NCBI GenBank assembly: GCA_013368315.1
Contig: JAACJM010000215.1
Coordinates: forward strand, 62,001-126,000
From: Tetrapyrgos nigripes
Taxonomy: Eukaryota > Basidiomycota > Agaricomycetes > Agaricales > Campanellaceae
DNA: 64,000 nt
Direction of reading: 5' to 3'
Positions 56,235-64,000 of the stretch are shown here, in pieces. The number at the start of each line of letters is the position of its first letter. The first letter of the stretch is position 1. The notes under the pieces are model-generated. The model was not told where the DNA came from. It did not search any database and was given only the letters and a program-made list of their open reading frames with translations. The position numbers and the translations under genes are program-made.

Positions 56235-59200
56235 TCAATTATAAAACTGAAGTCCTAATTGTTTCCTGAACTTCTCAAACTTTACTCGATCTAAAGCTTT
56301 AGTGAGTAGATCTGCAGGGTTATTACTTCCTTCAATGAAGAATAACTTGACTGTCTCGTCGATGACTTTTTCTCGCACAAAATGATATCGAATATCAATG
56401 TGTTTCGTTCGCTTATCCGTGACGGGGTTTGATGCAATAAAAATTGATCCCTGATTGTCACCGTAAATTGGGATAGCGTGAAGAGGATATTCGATTTCAC
56501 TGAGAAGAGTCTTGAACCAACAGACTTGTCGACTGCAGTCACTAAGTGCCATGTATTCAGCTTCAGTCGAAGATAGAGCAACTGTCTTTTGTTGTCTAGA
56601 CGTCCAGCTAAATGGTGCTTGGGCTAATTGTAGAAAGAAGCCAGTTTGAGATTTGCGAGTTCCAGGATCTGATCCCCAATCAGAGTCTGTGTAGGCTGAT
56701 AAGCCTTCTCCCCCTCGACCGTTGTACACAAGAGCATATTTTCTAGTGCCAACAAGATAACGGCAAATGTCTTTCGCCCTATTGTAGTGTTCTTGTGAGG
56801 GGTTTGCAGCAAATTGCGCAAGTTTTGTGACAGCAAAGGAAATATCAGGACGTGTTCCTAACATTAAGTAGAGTAAGGATCCGATTATCTCCTGATAACT
56901 TTGACGAAGAGTATAATTGACAGGAGTGTCATTTGGAAGAGGAAGAGGGTGATAATTGCCAGGTAATGGGGTAGCAGAAGCTTTCGCGTTTTGCATTCCA
57001 TAAGTTTCTAGAATTTTATCTAGATAAGCGCACTGATCTAAAGAGATCTTGCTGCCTTTCCTGGTAATTCTCATCCTAAGGAATTCTTTGGCATCACCTA
57101 GATCCCTACATTCCCATCTCTTCATAAAGTCTCCTTTGAGTCGTAAGACTAAGGTTTTGTTAGCTCCACAGAATAGAGCGTCATCCACATAGACTACGGC
57201 AATGACTATAGAGTTTTCAATAAGATTTTTGTTGGCGTCATAGCGTTTGTGAATGAAGATTCCGGCGTCGGAAATGATTCGTTTAAAACCAAGTTCCGCC
57301 ATGGACTTATCAAGACTTTTCCACCACGCAAGTCCTGCTTGTTTGAGTCCATAAAGAGCACGAAGAAGCCGGACGACTTTATGCTCTTGTCCTTTTACTT
57401 TAAAGGCTTCCGGTTGTTCCATATAGATTTCTTCATCGAGTAAGCCATATAAATAGGCTGATCGGACATCGACACCGGACACGTGCCAGCCCTTAAGTGC
57501 AGCTAAAGCGAAGATTAAGCGCACAGTCTCGAATCGAACAACAGGTGAATATATTTGATCAAAGTCTATGCCTTCGACCTGTGAAAAACCTTTTGCAACG
57601 AGTCTTGCCTTTTTACGACCATCAGTTTTGATGTCGAAGACCCATCGGTTTTTGATAACTTTCCTATCTTTAGGTCTTTCGACCAATTCATAGGTGTCGC
57701 GCTTGCGAAGAGCCTCTAGTTCTTCGCGGCAAGCGACTTTCCATTCCTCTTGCTCAGCTATAGGTAAGCGAGCAATATCTTTGAATGTCCATTCGCGAAT
57801 ATTACGAACATTCGGTTGATTCCCATCATTCTTCGAAGTAACTTTCTGAATAAGCAAGTGGGAATCGATTTCTCCAGGAGCAATTGCCTGCATAAGCAAG
57901 AAATTTATAGATACTCCCCCTTCACGGCATGGTTCTGCCATTTCTTCTGATTCAGGGCGTGCAGAGTCATCACTCTCGGCTTGCTGCTCCCCCTGGGGTG
58001 CGCTTCCGGATGCAGAACTAGGTCCGGGAACCTGTTGCTCTGCAGCTTGCTGACGTCGGTTTTCTCTCCGAGCGTCTCTCTCTGCTTTAGCTTTTGCTTC
58101 CGCTCTTTTATCAGCTGCGATTTGTGGTTCAAGATCGCGTTCAACTTCTATAGGGTGTTTATCCCCGTATCGTTTAGGTACAGTACCAGTACGCTCGCTT
58201 CGACGCGTTGGTTCTGTTGGTGGCCGTCTTTGTCTAGGAGCTCTGGGCTTTCGAGGTGCCTGAGGAGGTGGTGTCTCCACTGGCGGCGGTGTTACCGTTC
58301 TTCTAGGCTCAGAGTCACTATCCGGAGACGAAGGCGGTGGATCCTGTTCAGGTTCGTCGTCACGAAGTTGATCAGGTCTCCTTGTTGAAGGGATGCGAGG
58401 AGGACGATGATGAAAATCTTCATCATCATCGTCAGGGATTGGTTGTGGTAGAGGAGTGTCATCGCCTTGCGATGACTCGATAGGTAGTTGTTTTGAATTA
58501 CGAGATTGAGTTTTACATCGAGGAAAGAAGTCTTCCTCAAACACGGCTTGCGGGGATGTAAATTCCGCATTGTTTGTACGCATGAAAAGATTTCCACGTT
58601 CTCCTGGTGCTACACCAAGATACGTCATGAGTTCTGACTTGGAAGCGAGTTTGTTCTTTCGAGTTTCCTCGGGTTTAAAGACATAAGCTCCACAGCCAAA
58701 AACTCGCAAATGATCGATACGCGGTTTTTCCTTTTCAAGCATTTCAAATGGAGTTATCCATTTGTGTCGTCGTAAGGGAGTACGTCGATAGACATATAAT
58801 CCATGACGGACAGCATATTCCCACCAAGATTCAGGTAGACACGCTAACTTCATCATTGCCAATGATTTATCCATTAGAGTGCGTATAAAGCGTTCAGCTC
58901 GACCATTCTGCTGATGAATATATGGTGCACTGTTAAGGATTTTAACACCCTTTTCGAGTAACATTTCTCGATAGGTGCCTTTGATGAATTCACCACCCAT
59001 ATCAGACATCCACTGTTCGACTTTCGTCTTATATTGAGTTTCTACCATCGCAAGGAATTGGCGAGTGGCAGTCAGTGGTTGTTTCTTGTCGTTAAGAAAA
59101 CGTATCCAAGCATCTGAAGTGTAATCATCAAAGAAGGCGATTATATACTTGTACTTGTGGTAAGATATCGTGGGGTATTCATGTAAATCCGTATGGATAA

Positions 59201-62171
59201 TTTGGAAAGGACGAGTAGCACGTCGTTCGTTAGGAGGGTAAGCCTGTCTGGGAGTTTTGCCTTCAAGACAGCCTTTGCACAAAGGAAGTTCTTTAGGAAT
59301 AATGAATTCAGGAGTGCCAAGGGTGTGTTGTCGGACATGCTTTAGAACATCACGCGAGGGATGCCCTATACGACGATGTAAAATCTCGTAGTTGATAAGA
59401 TAAATCAAAAGATTGGCTTTAGAAGCGACAATTTTCGATTTGTGTGGAAGATAGTATAGCGTTTCTTCCGGTATACGCTTTGAGAAAGTCAAGAATGTTG
59501 TATTTCTCGAAATGGTGATATGATCGGAGTTACCGCGCATAAACATGTTGTCATTTAAGAATTGACCAACAGATAAGAGTCGTTGATTTAGATCAGGAAT
59601 GTAATAGACCGGATATAATTTCATAACTCTTTTACGTTGAGAGATCAGGACTGTTCCGGATGCACGAATTTTCGTGAATCCATTGGCAGTTTTCACTGGA
59701 ATTGGTTTTATATAACTCAATTCAACAAAGTCATTGATGTCGAACGTAAAATGCGCTGATGCTCCAGAATCAAGTAACCATCCATCACTGAAGTGGATTT
59801 TGACAGTATCAGATCTCTTTTTCTTACACTTCTGGCATAGTGAGAACAGAGTGCCACAGGCACATAAATATTTATTGTTGCCGCCAGGGCTAGTGTACAG
59901 ATCATTATAAATAAAAGGGGTAGTCAAACCCAGAGGAGCGGTATGTAATAAATATATACATGAAGAACCTGCTTCCAAATTACGAGCTGCTGGGAAAAGC
60001 GCATCAGTACTTTTATTCATAAGATCTAAATTGAGATCTGACCTGAGATACCCGTTGTCCAAGCCGGAGGGTTCGGAGTCTAAGGACCATCCATAATTAT
60101 TTGCGGCATTGACGGTAACCATGACGGGGGTAGAAGGTCGTGGACTTGGAATTCCGTACGATGCGGTGTCTTCTACGGGTGACGTAGGTAGACTCATCCC
60201 GCCGGTCGATGGCGGAGTCGACATGTACTCGAGGTCGCTGGTTTCGGATAGGCTTGGTGACATGCTCCGAAGTTCTGGCATTGAACTCGGAGTTGGAGCC
60301 CTGGAGGGTAGCTCCATCCCTCCTAGTCCGATTGTTGCGTCTCGCTGCCAGTCGATTAGCTCGTCGTACCTTCCATCCTCGTTTTGGAGATGAGGAGTCA
60401 GCCATTCCCATCCCGTCGAAGTCGTGCCAGGTGTTGGGCTTGCAACACGGCTGGATGGCAAGGATTGAGTGGTCATGCCATTGAGAGGTGCAGGATGTGA
60501 GCCACTTGGCATCTCGCTGCGGACTGCAGCAATCCGTTGGACAAGAGAAAGAGTGCCACTCGTTCCCGTTGGGGCAACGGTGTTCAGCGCTGCTCTGAGT
60601 GGTTCCCCATAGATGTGGAGGGGATCCTCGGGATTCTGGAACCTTTCCCCAAGGTGCATTGCGCATTCCATCATCTCGGCAGCAGGATCCTCGGCAATCC
60701 GGTCGATAAGTGGCACAGGTGTCTGGATGTCCTGAGAAACCTTTGCATCTGACTCCGTCGTTGTGGTACCAAACACACTTCCGAGTTCCGAAGTGTTCAC
60801 CAGAGTGTCCTTGTTCCAGCTGGCATCTTCTCCTTGAGCGCATGCCATATCGGCATCTAAACCGGCCTGAGTTTCGGGATATTCACCGTTCCAACCATTC
60901 CAGTTGCCAGCATTACCCCAACCATCAGTAGATGATTGAAGGTTGTCCCAATAGATGCGTTCCGTGAGAGTGCGTTTAGAACGGGGAGCAGGAGTAAGTG
61001 GAGTGAAGGAGGAAGAATCAGGGTGAGACATGACGATATCCTCAAGAGTAGCAACAGTCTCACCAGATGGTCTAGCGCCAATGTCGCGTGCAAGGTTGAT
61101 AGCTCTTTTGGTACCTGTGAAGAAGGCGTCAAAAGGCTTTTCCGTTTCCATAAAGAATGGCTTACGGATATCAACTGCAGCGGGCGTGTCGACGACGGTG
61201 ACTGTGTGCATCATGGGAGACATGTCGTCGTTGACGAGATGTGCCTGGCCTTGTCTCTTGGCCTGTTCAGACTTTCCAGCTCGACCTCCTCTACGGAATT
61301 GAGCTTTTCCCTTGCCCTTTCCTTTGCCCTTTCCCTTGTTATTCCCATTAGAGCCGCTGGCTCCGTTAGCGCTGCTGCTGCTGCCACTAGGGCGCTGCTG
61401 CTGCTGCTGTTGGAAACTAGGGTTACCGTCCTTTCGCTTGACAGCTGAAAGACGGTTGGCTAGGGCTTTCCCTTTCAAAATTCCTTGGCGAGATTCCCAG
61501 ACGTTGATAATCTCACTCTGAAGATCATCAAGATTTTGATTATGGAGAGTTGAGATGGTCTGTTGAGTATTCTGGGTGATGATATAATCGTATCTAGAAG
61601 GAAGTTTCGAAATAATGAACATAACGATGAGGAAATTGGGGATTTTGGTCATGGAAACGGGTGGAGAGGTATCGTCGGTATCGGTGGGAATGCCGGCGGT
61701 ACTAACCCTGTCGAAGTGCATGCGGATAAGCTCGATCGCAGCACCAGGATGAGCGTCGTTGGGGATGGTGATGGAGGTGGCACGTTTAAAGTCGGTGTAG
61801 ACTGCGGAAGCACCAGGCTTCCCATAGGTCTCTTTGAGAGTGGCCCAAAGTTTCTTGGCACTTGTAATACCAAATGTCTTCTCCCGAAGAGCTTGAGAGA
61901 GACGAAGTCTGATAGATCCGATGGCTTTGTCATTCTTCTCATCCCAGTCGGCCTGTTTCTTTAGAGCCGCCGTGATAGCCTCAGCTTGAGCAGCCGCGTC
62001 TTCAGCAGATAGAGGAGAAGCGGTACTCACTTCGGCATCACTAGGGCGATCAGTGCTAAGGACAGAGCTAAGTCCAGTAGCCTGCAACCAGGAGAGAAGG
62101 ATGTCAGCCCAGATGTTGAAATCAACACCGGTGAAGACGGGGACAGTAGTCATCAGGACGTTTGAAGACAT
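56235..62171 (-). CDS. Copia Gag-Pol polyprotein, single open frame, 1978 aa
   Basis: Domains in order (approximate residues): Gag capsid-like 1-240; a basic linker with Gln, Ser and KGKGKG runs, 250-300; a long Ser/Thr/Pro-rich segment without known domain, 310-760; a Cys cluster (LCACGTLFSLCQKC) just before the protease motif LLDSGASAHFT (about 800); the integrase HHCC region (ILHRRIGHPS...CKGCLEGK) and catalytic core HTDLHEY, DMGGEF, QNGRAERF (about 990-1095); reverse transcriptase (KARLVAKGFSQ, YSPVVRFETVR, VVYVDDALFCG about 1660); and RNase H (YTDSDWGSD about 1830, STEAEYMALSD). Integrase before RT defines the copia superfamily. No stop or frameshift. The usual CCHC zinc knuckle in Gag is absent. 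Confidence 0.93.
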   Translation of the reverse strand: MSSNVLMTTVPVFTGVDFNIWADILLSWLQATGLSSVLSTDRPSDAEVSTASPLSAEDAAAQAEAITAALKKQADWDEKNDKAIGSIRLRLSQALREKTFGITSAKKLWATLKETYGKPGASAVYTDFKRATSITIPNDAHPGAAIELIRMHFDRVSTAGIPTDTDDTSPPVSMTKIPNFLIVMFIISKLPSRYDYIITQNTQQTISTLHNQNLDDLQSEIINVWESRQGILKGKALANRLSAVKRKDGNPSFQQQQQQRPSGSSSSANGASGSNGNNKGKGKGKGKGKAQFRRGGRAGKSEQAKRQGQAHLVNDDMSPMMHTVTVVDTPAAVDIRKPFFMETEKPFDAFFTGTKRAINLARDIGARPSGETVATLEDIVMSHPDSSSFTPLTPAPRSKRTLTERIYWDNLQSSTDGWGNAGNWNGWNGEYPETQAGLDADMACAQGEDASWNKDTLVNTSELGSVFGTTTTESDAKVSQDIQTPVPLIDRIAEDPAAEMMECAMHLGERFQNPEDPLHIYGEPLRAALNTVAPTGTSGTLSLVQRIAAVRSEMPSGSHPAPLNGMTTQSLPSSRVASPTPGTTSTGWEWLTPHLQNEDGRYDELIDWQRDATIGLGGMELPSRAPTPSSMPELRSMSPSLSETSDLEYMSTPPSTGGMSLPTSPVEDTASYGIPSPRPSTPVMVTVNAANNYGWSLDSEPSGLDNGYLRSDLNLDLMNKSTDALFPAARNLEAGSSCIYLLHTAPLGLTTPFIYNDLYTSPGGNNKYLCACGTLFSLCQKCKKKRSDTVKIHFSDGWLLDSGASAHFTFDINDFVELSYIKPIPVKTANGFTKIRASGTVLISQRKRVMKLYPVYYIPDLNQRLLSVGQFLNDNMFMRGNSDHITISRNTTFLTFSKRIPEETLYYLPHKSKIVASKANLLIYLINYEILHRRIGHPSRDVLKHVRQHTLGTPEFIIPKELPLCKGCLEGKTPRQAYPPNERRATRPFQIIHTDLHEYPTISYHKYKYIIAFFDDYTSDAWIRFLNDKKQPLTATRQFLAMVETQYKTKVEQWMSDMGGEFIKGTYREMLLEKGVKILNSAPYIHQQNGRAERFIRTLMDKSLAMMKLACLPESWWEYAVRHGLYVYRRTPLRRHKWITPFEMLEKEKPRIDHLRVFGCGAYVFKPEETRKNKLASKSELMTYLGVAPGERGNLFMRTNNAEFTSPQAVFEEDFFPRCKTQSRNSKQLPIESSQGDDTPLPQPIPDDDDEDFHHRPPRIPSTRRPDQLRDDEPEQDPPPSSPDSDSEPRRTVTPPPVETPPPQAPRKPRAPRQRRPPTEPTRRSERTGTVPKRYGDKHPIEVERDLEPQIAADKRAEAKAKAERDARRENRRQQAAEQQVPGPSSASGSAPQGEQQAESDDSARPESEEMAEPCREGGVSINFLLMQAIAPGEIDSHLLIQKVTSKNDGNQPNVRNIREWTFKDIARLPIAEQEEWKVACREELEALRKRDTYELVERPKDRKVIKNRWVFDIKTDGRKKARLVAKGFSQVEGIDFDQIYSPVVRFETVRLIFALAALKGWHVSGVDVRSAYLYGLLDEEIYMEQPEAFKVKGQEHKVVRLLRALYGLKQAGLAWWKSLDKSMAELGFKRIISDAGIFIHKRYDANKNLIENSIVIAVVYVDDALFCGANKTLVLRLKGDFMKRWECRDLGDAKEFLRMRITRKGSKISLDQCAYLDKILETYGMQNAKASATPLPGNYHPLPLPNDTPVNYTLRQSYQEIIGSLLYLMLGTRPDISFAVTKLAQFAANPSQEHYNRAKDICRYLVGTRKYALVYNGRGGEGLSAYTDSDWGSDPGTRKSQTGFFLQLAQAPFSWTSRQQKTVALSSTEAEYMALSDCSRQVCWFKTLLSEIEYPLHAIPIYGDNQGSIFIASNPVTDKRTKHIDIRYHFVREKVIDETVKLFFIEGSNNPADLLTKALDRVKFEKFRKQLGLQFYN

Positions 62172-62488
62172 CTTTGATAATATCTGGGGAAGTCAACTGT
62201 CAGCATTTATCCATATGCAGAATAAGGAGGCAGCATTAAATGCGCCATGTGAAAGTGAAGAAAGGCAGCGATGAACGCGCCATGACAGTGACTACTCCCC
62301 TAGATTGTCAACAACTGCAGCTGGACATAAGTCCTGCGCTGTTGGACATATCGTCAAGCCATGAAAGGCGACGCAGGCTGCCACAAAGGGCGCCACAGGC
62401 AGCCATGAAGGCGCCATCCAGGTAGTATGCGAAGTCTATGGTTTGCAGCCATTGAAGGCGCTCCCAAGGGCCTTCGGGGCCCATAACC

Positions 62489-62855
62489 TGTTAAGCAGGC
62501 ATGGTACGGCTCGTACACTACTAAACGCAGTGGCAACTACGCTACTTACCTGGGATAAGAGTTAGCTTGTTAGGCTGGTTAGAGGCTTATAGAGCGATGT
62601 GGGTTAAGTGTAAAACTTGTTATTTGGAGGACTATCTACAAGTCCTTATATACCTTTTAGGAGATACAAATACATGTAAACTAATACTAGTGTAACAATA
62701 AGATTCTATTGTACTGGATAGAACAATGCTGGTTTCGTACACTATTGTAGTACTACACTTTATTGTCTATATAATCTTATTGTTCTATATATAACTACTA
62801 CTATTGTTCTACATAGAATACGTTGATGGCTGCAACTGAATGCGCCAATTCAACA
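62489..62855 (-). repeat. 5' LTR of the copia element
   Basis: Partner of 55,751-56,118, one base shorter. Contains the promoter for minus-strand transcription; a tatataact-like AT-rich patch lies near 62,785-62,800. The primer-binding site lies immediately to its left (62,488 downward). Confidence 0.93.
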
Positions 62856-63579
62856 CTTACGGCTTCAAGAAGAGATCATCAAGTATAATGATGATCCAAC
62901 CATATCTGCTTGGAAGTCTAGTATGGCACCTGAAGAGCTGCGAGACCTCGATCCCGAATCCAAAAAGAGTATGGGGCCGTACAAACGTGGATTACTGGCC
63001 TGGTCTCCATCGGAATTTGCCTCTTCCTTTGACGTGCAGCCCTTACGCGACCGTAAACCATGCGACCATACCCTCACAAATCGCGGTGTATCTATCACTT
63101 CCCTATCATCTCGCTCAAAACCCCTTTTTCTCAAGGTCGTCTTTACCACTCAGGTCATGGTCACAAGCGTAATGTTTATCTCGCTTATCATGCTCCGACT
63201 GCATGGGTTGGACAAAGATGGCAACTTCCTAGAACCCATTGTCTTCATCCTCCCCTTGGCGAGCTATATCTATTGGAACCTCCTTTATGGCCTCAGCGTA
63301 TATGGGCACAAGGTCATGCTAAACAACTGCAAAATCCTGACCATCTCATTTGGACTGATCAACGTCGTTCCGAATGCATACGCGTTGGTGTACGGTGGCA
63401 TCGTCGGCGCTCTTGGGTTCTATGCCGTGTTTAGTAGCATGGATCAGCCTTCCTACTACAGTGACACCGAGGTTAGCGTAAAAATACGGCTGCCATGTTG
63501 TAATGGACAAAACCAAATTATCGAGATTGCCTTGCATCAAGATACCATGACGAATCCTTGTATTCGGATGGAACCTTGA

Positions 63580-64000
63580 TGATTGGATTATTGTGACGTG
63601 TCCAACTTGTCTGGTCGGCTGTATAATTTCTTTTTCTATTGCAACTCTACGATATATGTAAGGGAAGAGTTTCTTTCTGGGAAGCGGGTCAGAATTTCGA
63701 CTCGTTCTAATCGCGCTGCCTCAGCCCTGGGAGTTTCGGGCTTGTCTGGCGCTGGCAGAGGAGAGGACATCATGTAGGGGTGCAGGGGTCAAGGGTCCAG
63801 AAATATTCGAATTATACAGCTACTAGACTAAAGTTTGCCATATCTGCAGAAATGTACAGCATTCAACACAGAGGTGAATCGCAAGTCATAAAGGAAACCT
63901 GTGGCCACGCTGACGGTCATGGCAAACGTGGTTGTCACGCGTTATCATCTTTCTGGTCCTAGCCCGGGTAATTATACTAACTGGGGCAAAGGGCCATCGC
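63580..64000. other. 3' flank of the HET gene, no gene supported
   Basis: No recognisable coding sequence or RNA gene in the last 420 bases. Confidence 0.4.

Larger units (their letters stand above)
55751..62855 (-). mobile_element. Complete Ty1/copia LTR retrotransposon
   Basis: Left LTR 55,751-56,118 (368 bp) and right LTR 62,489-62,855 (367 bp) differ by one visible base (cctgggg against cctggg). Both have TG..CA ends. The 5-bp target duplication cttac flanks it (55,746-55,750 and 62,856-62,860). On the minus strand the 5' LTR (right) is followed by ggttatgggcccc, complementary to an initiator-tRNA-Met anticodon arm (half-tRNA priming as in copia), and agcaagggggag precedes the 3' LTR as polypurine tract. 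With an intact polyprotein it looks young and possibly active. Confidence 0.93.
53088..63579 (+). pseudogene. HET-domain gene split by three insertions
   Basis: Four collinear pieces of one HET gene. Piece 1 (53,088-53,405): YAILSHRWEDEEISFQDL, LQESC, then TAG, then YIWNDTCCIDKQNSAEVSEELN. Piece 2 (53,696-53,997): SIFSHYANSVDCYVYLNDV, WFLRAWTLQELLAP and AQRMS. Piece 3 (55,648-55,750): CLMGIFSVNMPVLYGEGETRAFL. Piece 4 (62,861-63,579): RLQEEIIKYNDD, GLLAWSPSEF and a C-terminal part with several hydrophobic stretches. The reading continues across the copia insertion when one target copy is removed. HET proteins trigger incompatibility-type cell death. Besides the insertions there is a stop in piece 1 and a small frame disturbance at the start of piece 3, so the gene is dead. 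Confidence 0.85.

Noticed and set aside
60097..60843. 248-codon frame antiparallel or parallel to the copia polyprotein
   Set aside because: A shadow frame within the intact Gag-Pol reading frame.
63120..63450. Multi-pass membrane protein as a gene of its own
   Set aside because: The frame continues from the HET motifs (GLLAWSPSEF); the hydrophobic stretches may reflect a frame slip near the end of a dead gene, so no separate gene is claimed.

Overview
The window reads as nuclear DNA of a filamentous basidiomycete, most likely an Agaricomycete. Introns are short (about 45-90 nt) with GT..AG ends. The gene families fit that group: NACHT-ankyrin NLR, caspase-like C14 proteins, HET-domain proteins, tannase/feruloyl esterase, GH105, fungal glutathione transferase, DUF6532 and a Ty1/copia element. 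All gene models here come from reading the sequence by eye. Exon joins were checked for splice sites and reading phase, not with transcripts.

Layout. (1) 1-3,100: 5' part of a minus-strand NACHT-ankyrin receptor-like gene that runs off the left edge. (2) 7,487-12,836: two divergent paralogous caspase-like genes sharing one upstream region. (3) 13,096-17,866: a large inverted repeat, arms about 750 bp, around 3.3 kb with no recognisable gene. (4) 18,300-34,300: an AT-rich stretch of repeat relics. It holds a decayed DUF6532-type gene, several small inverted-repeat transposons with visible target duplications, and a broken second NLR copy. (5) 34,333-35,044: a 5'-truncated HET-domain gene. (6) 36,303-39,920: two ordinary genes, a secreted GH105 hydrolase and an ERV41-like ER-Golgi cargo protein. 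(7) 40,571-52,296: a repeatedly duplicated block of tannase, GST and DUF1349 genes, with intact and broken copies side by side. (8) 53,088-63,579: a HET-domain gene split by three insertions. The last is a complete, apparently young copia retrotransposon with a 5-bp target duplication.

How the genes relate. NLR, caspase-like and HET proteins belong to the fungal self/non-self recognition and regulated cell death repertoire, and several occur here within 64 kb, partly intact and partly destroyed. The tannase, GST, DUF1349 and GH105 genes fit plant cell-wall and phenolic breakdown. The expansion of the tannase block, with one copy carrying a family-specific insertion absent from its sister, records duplication followed by transposition.

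The most unusual items are the divergent caspase pair with a long shared C-terminal region of no family I recognise, the start-codon relocation that adds a secretion-like leader to one DUF1349 copy, the triple-hit HET gene, and a 670-bp near-complete fold-back element.
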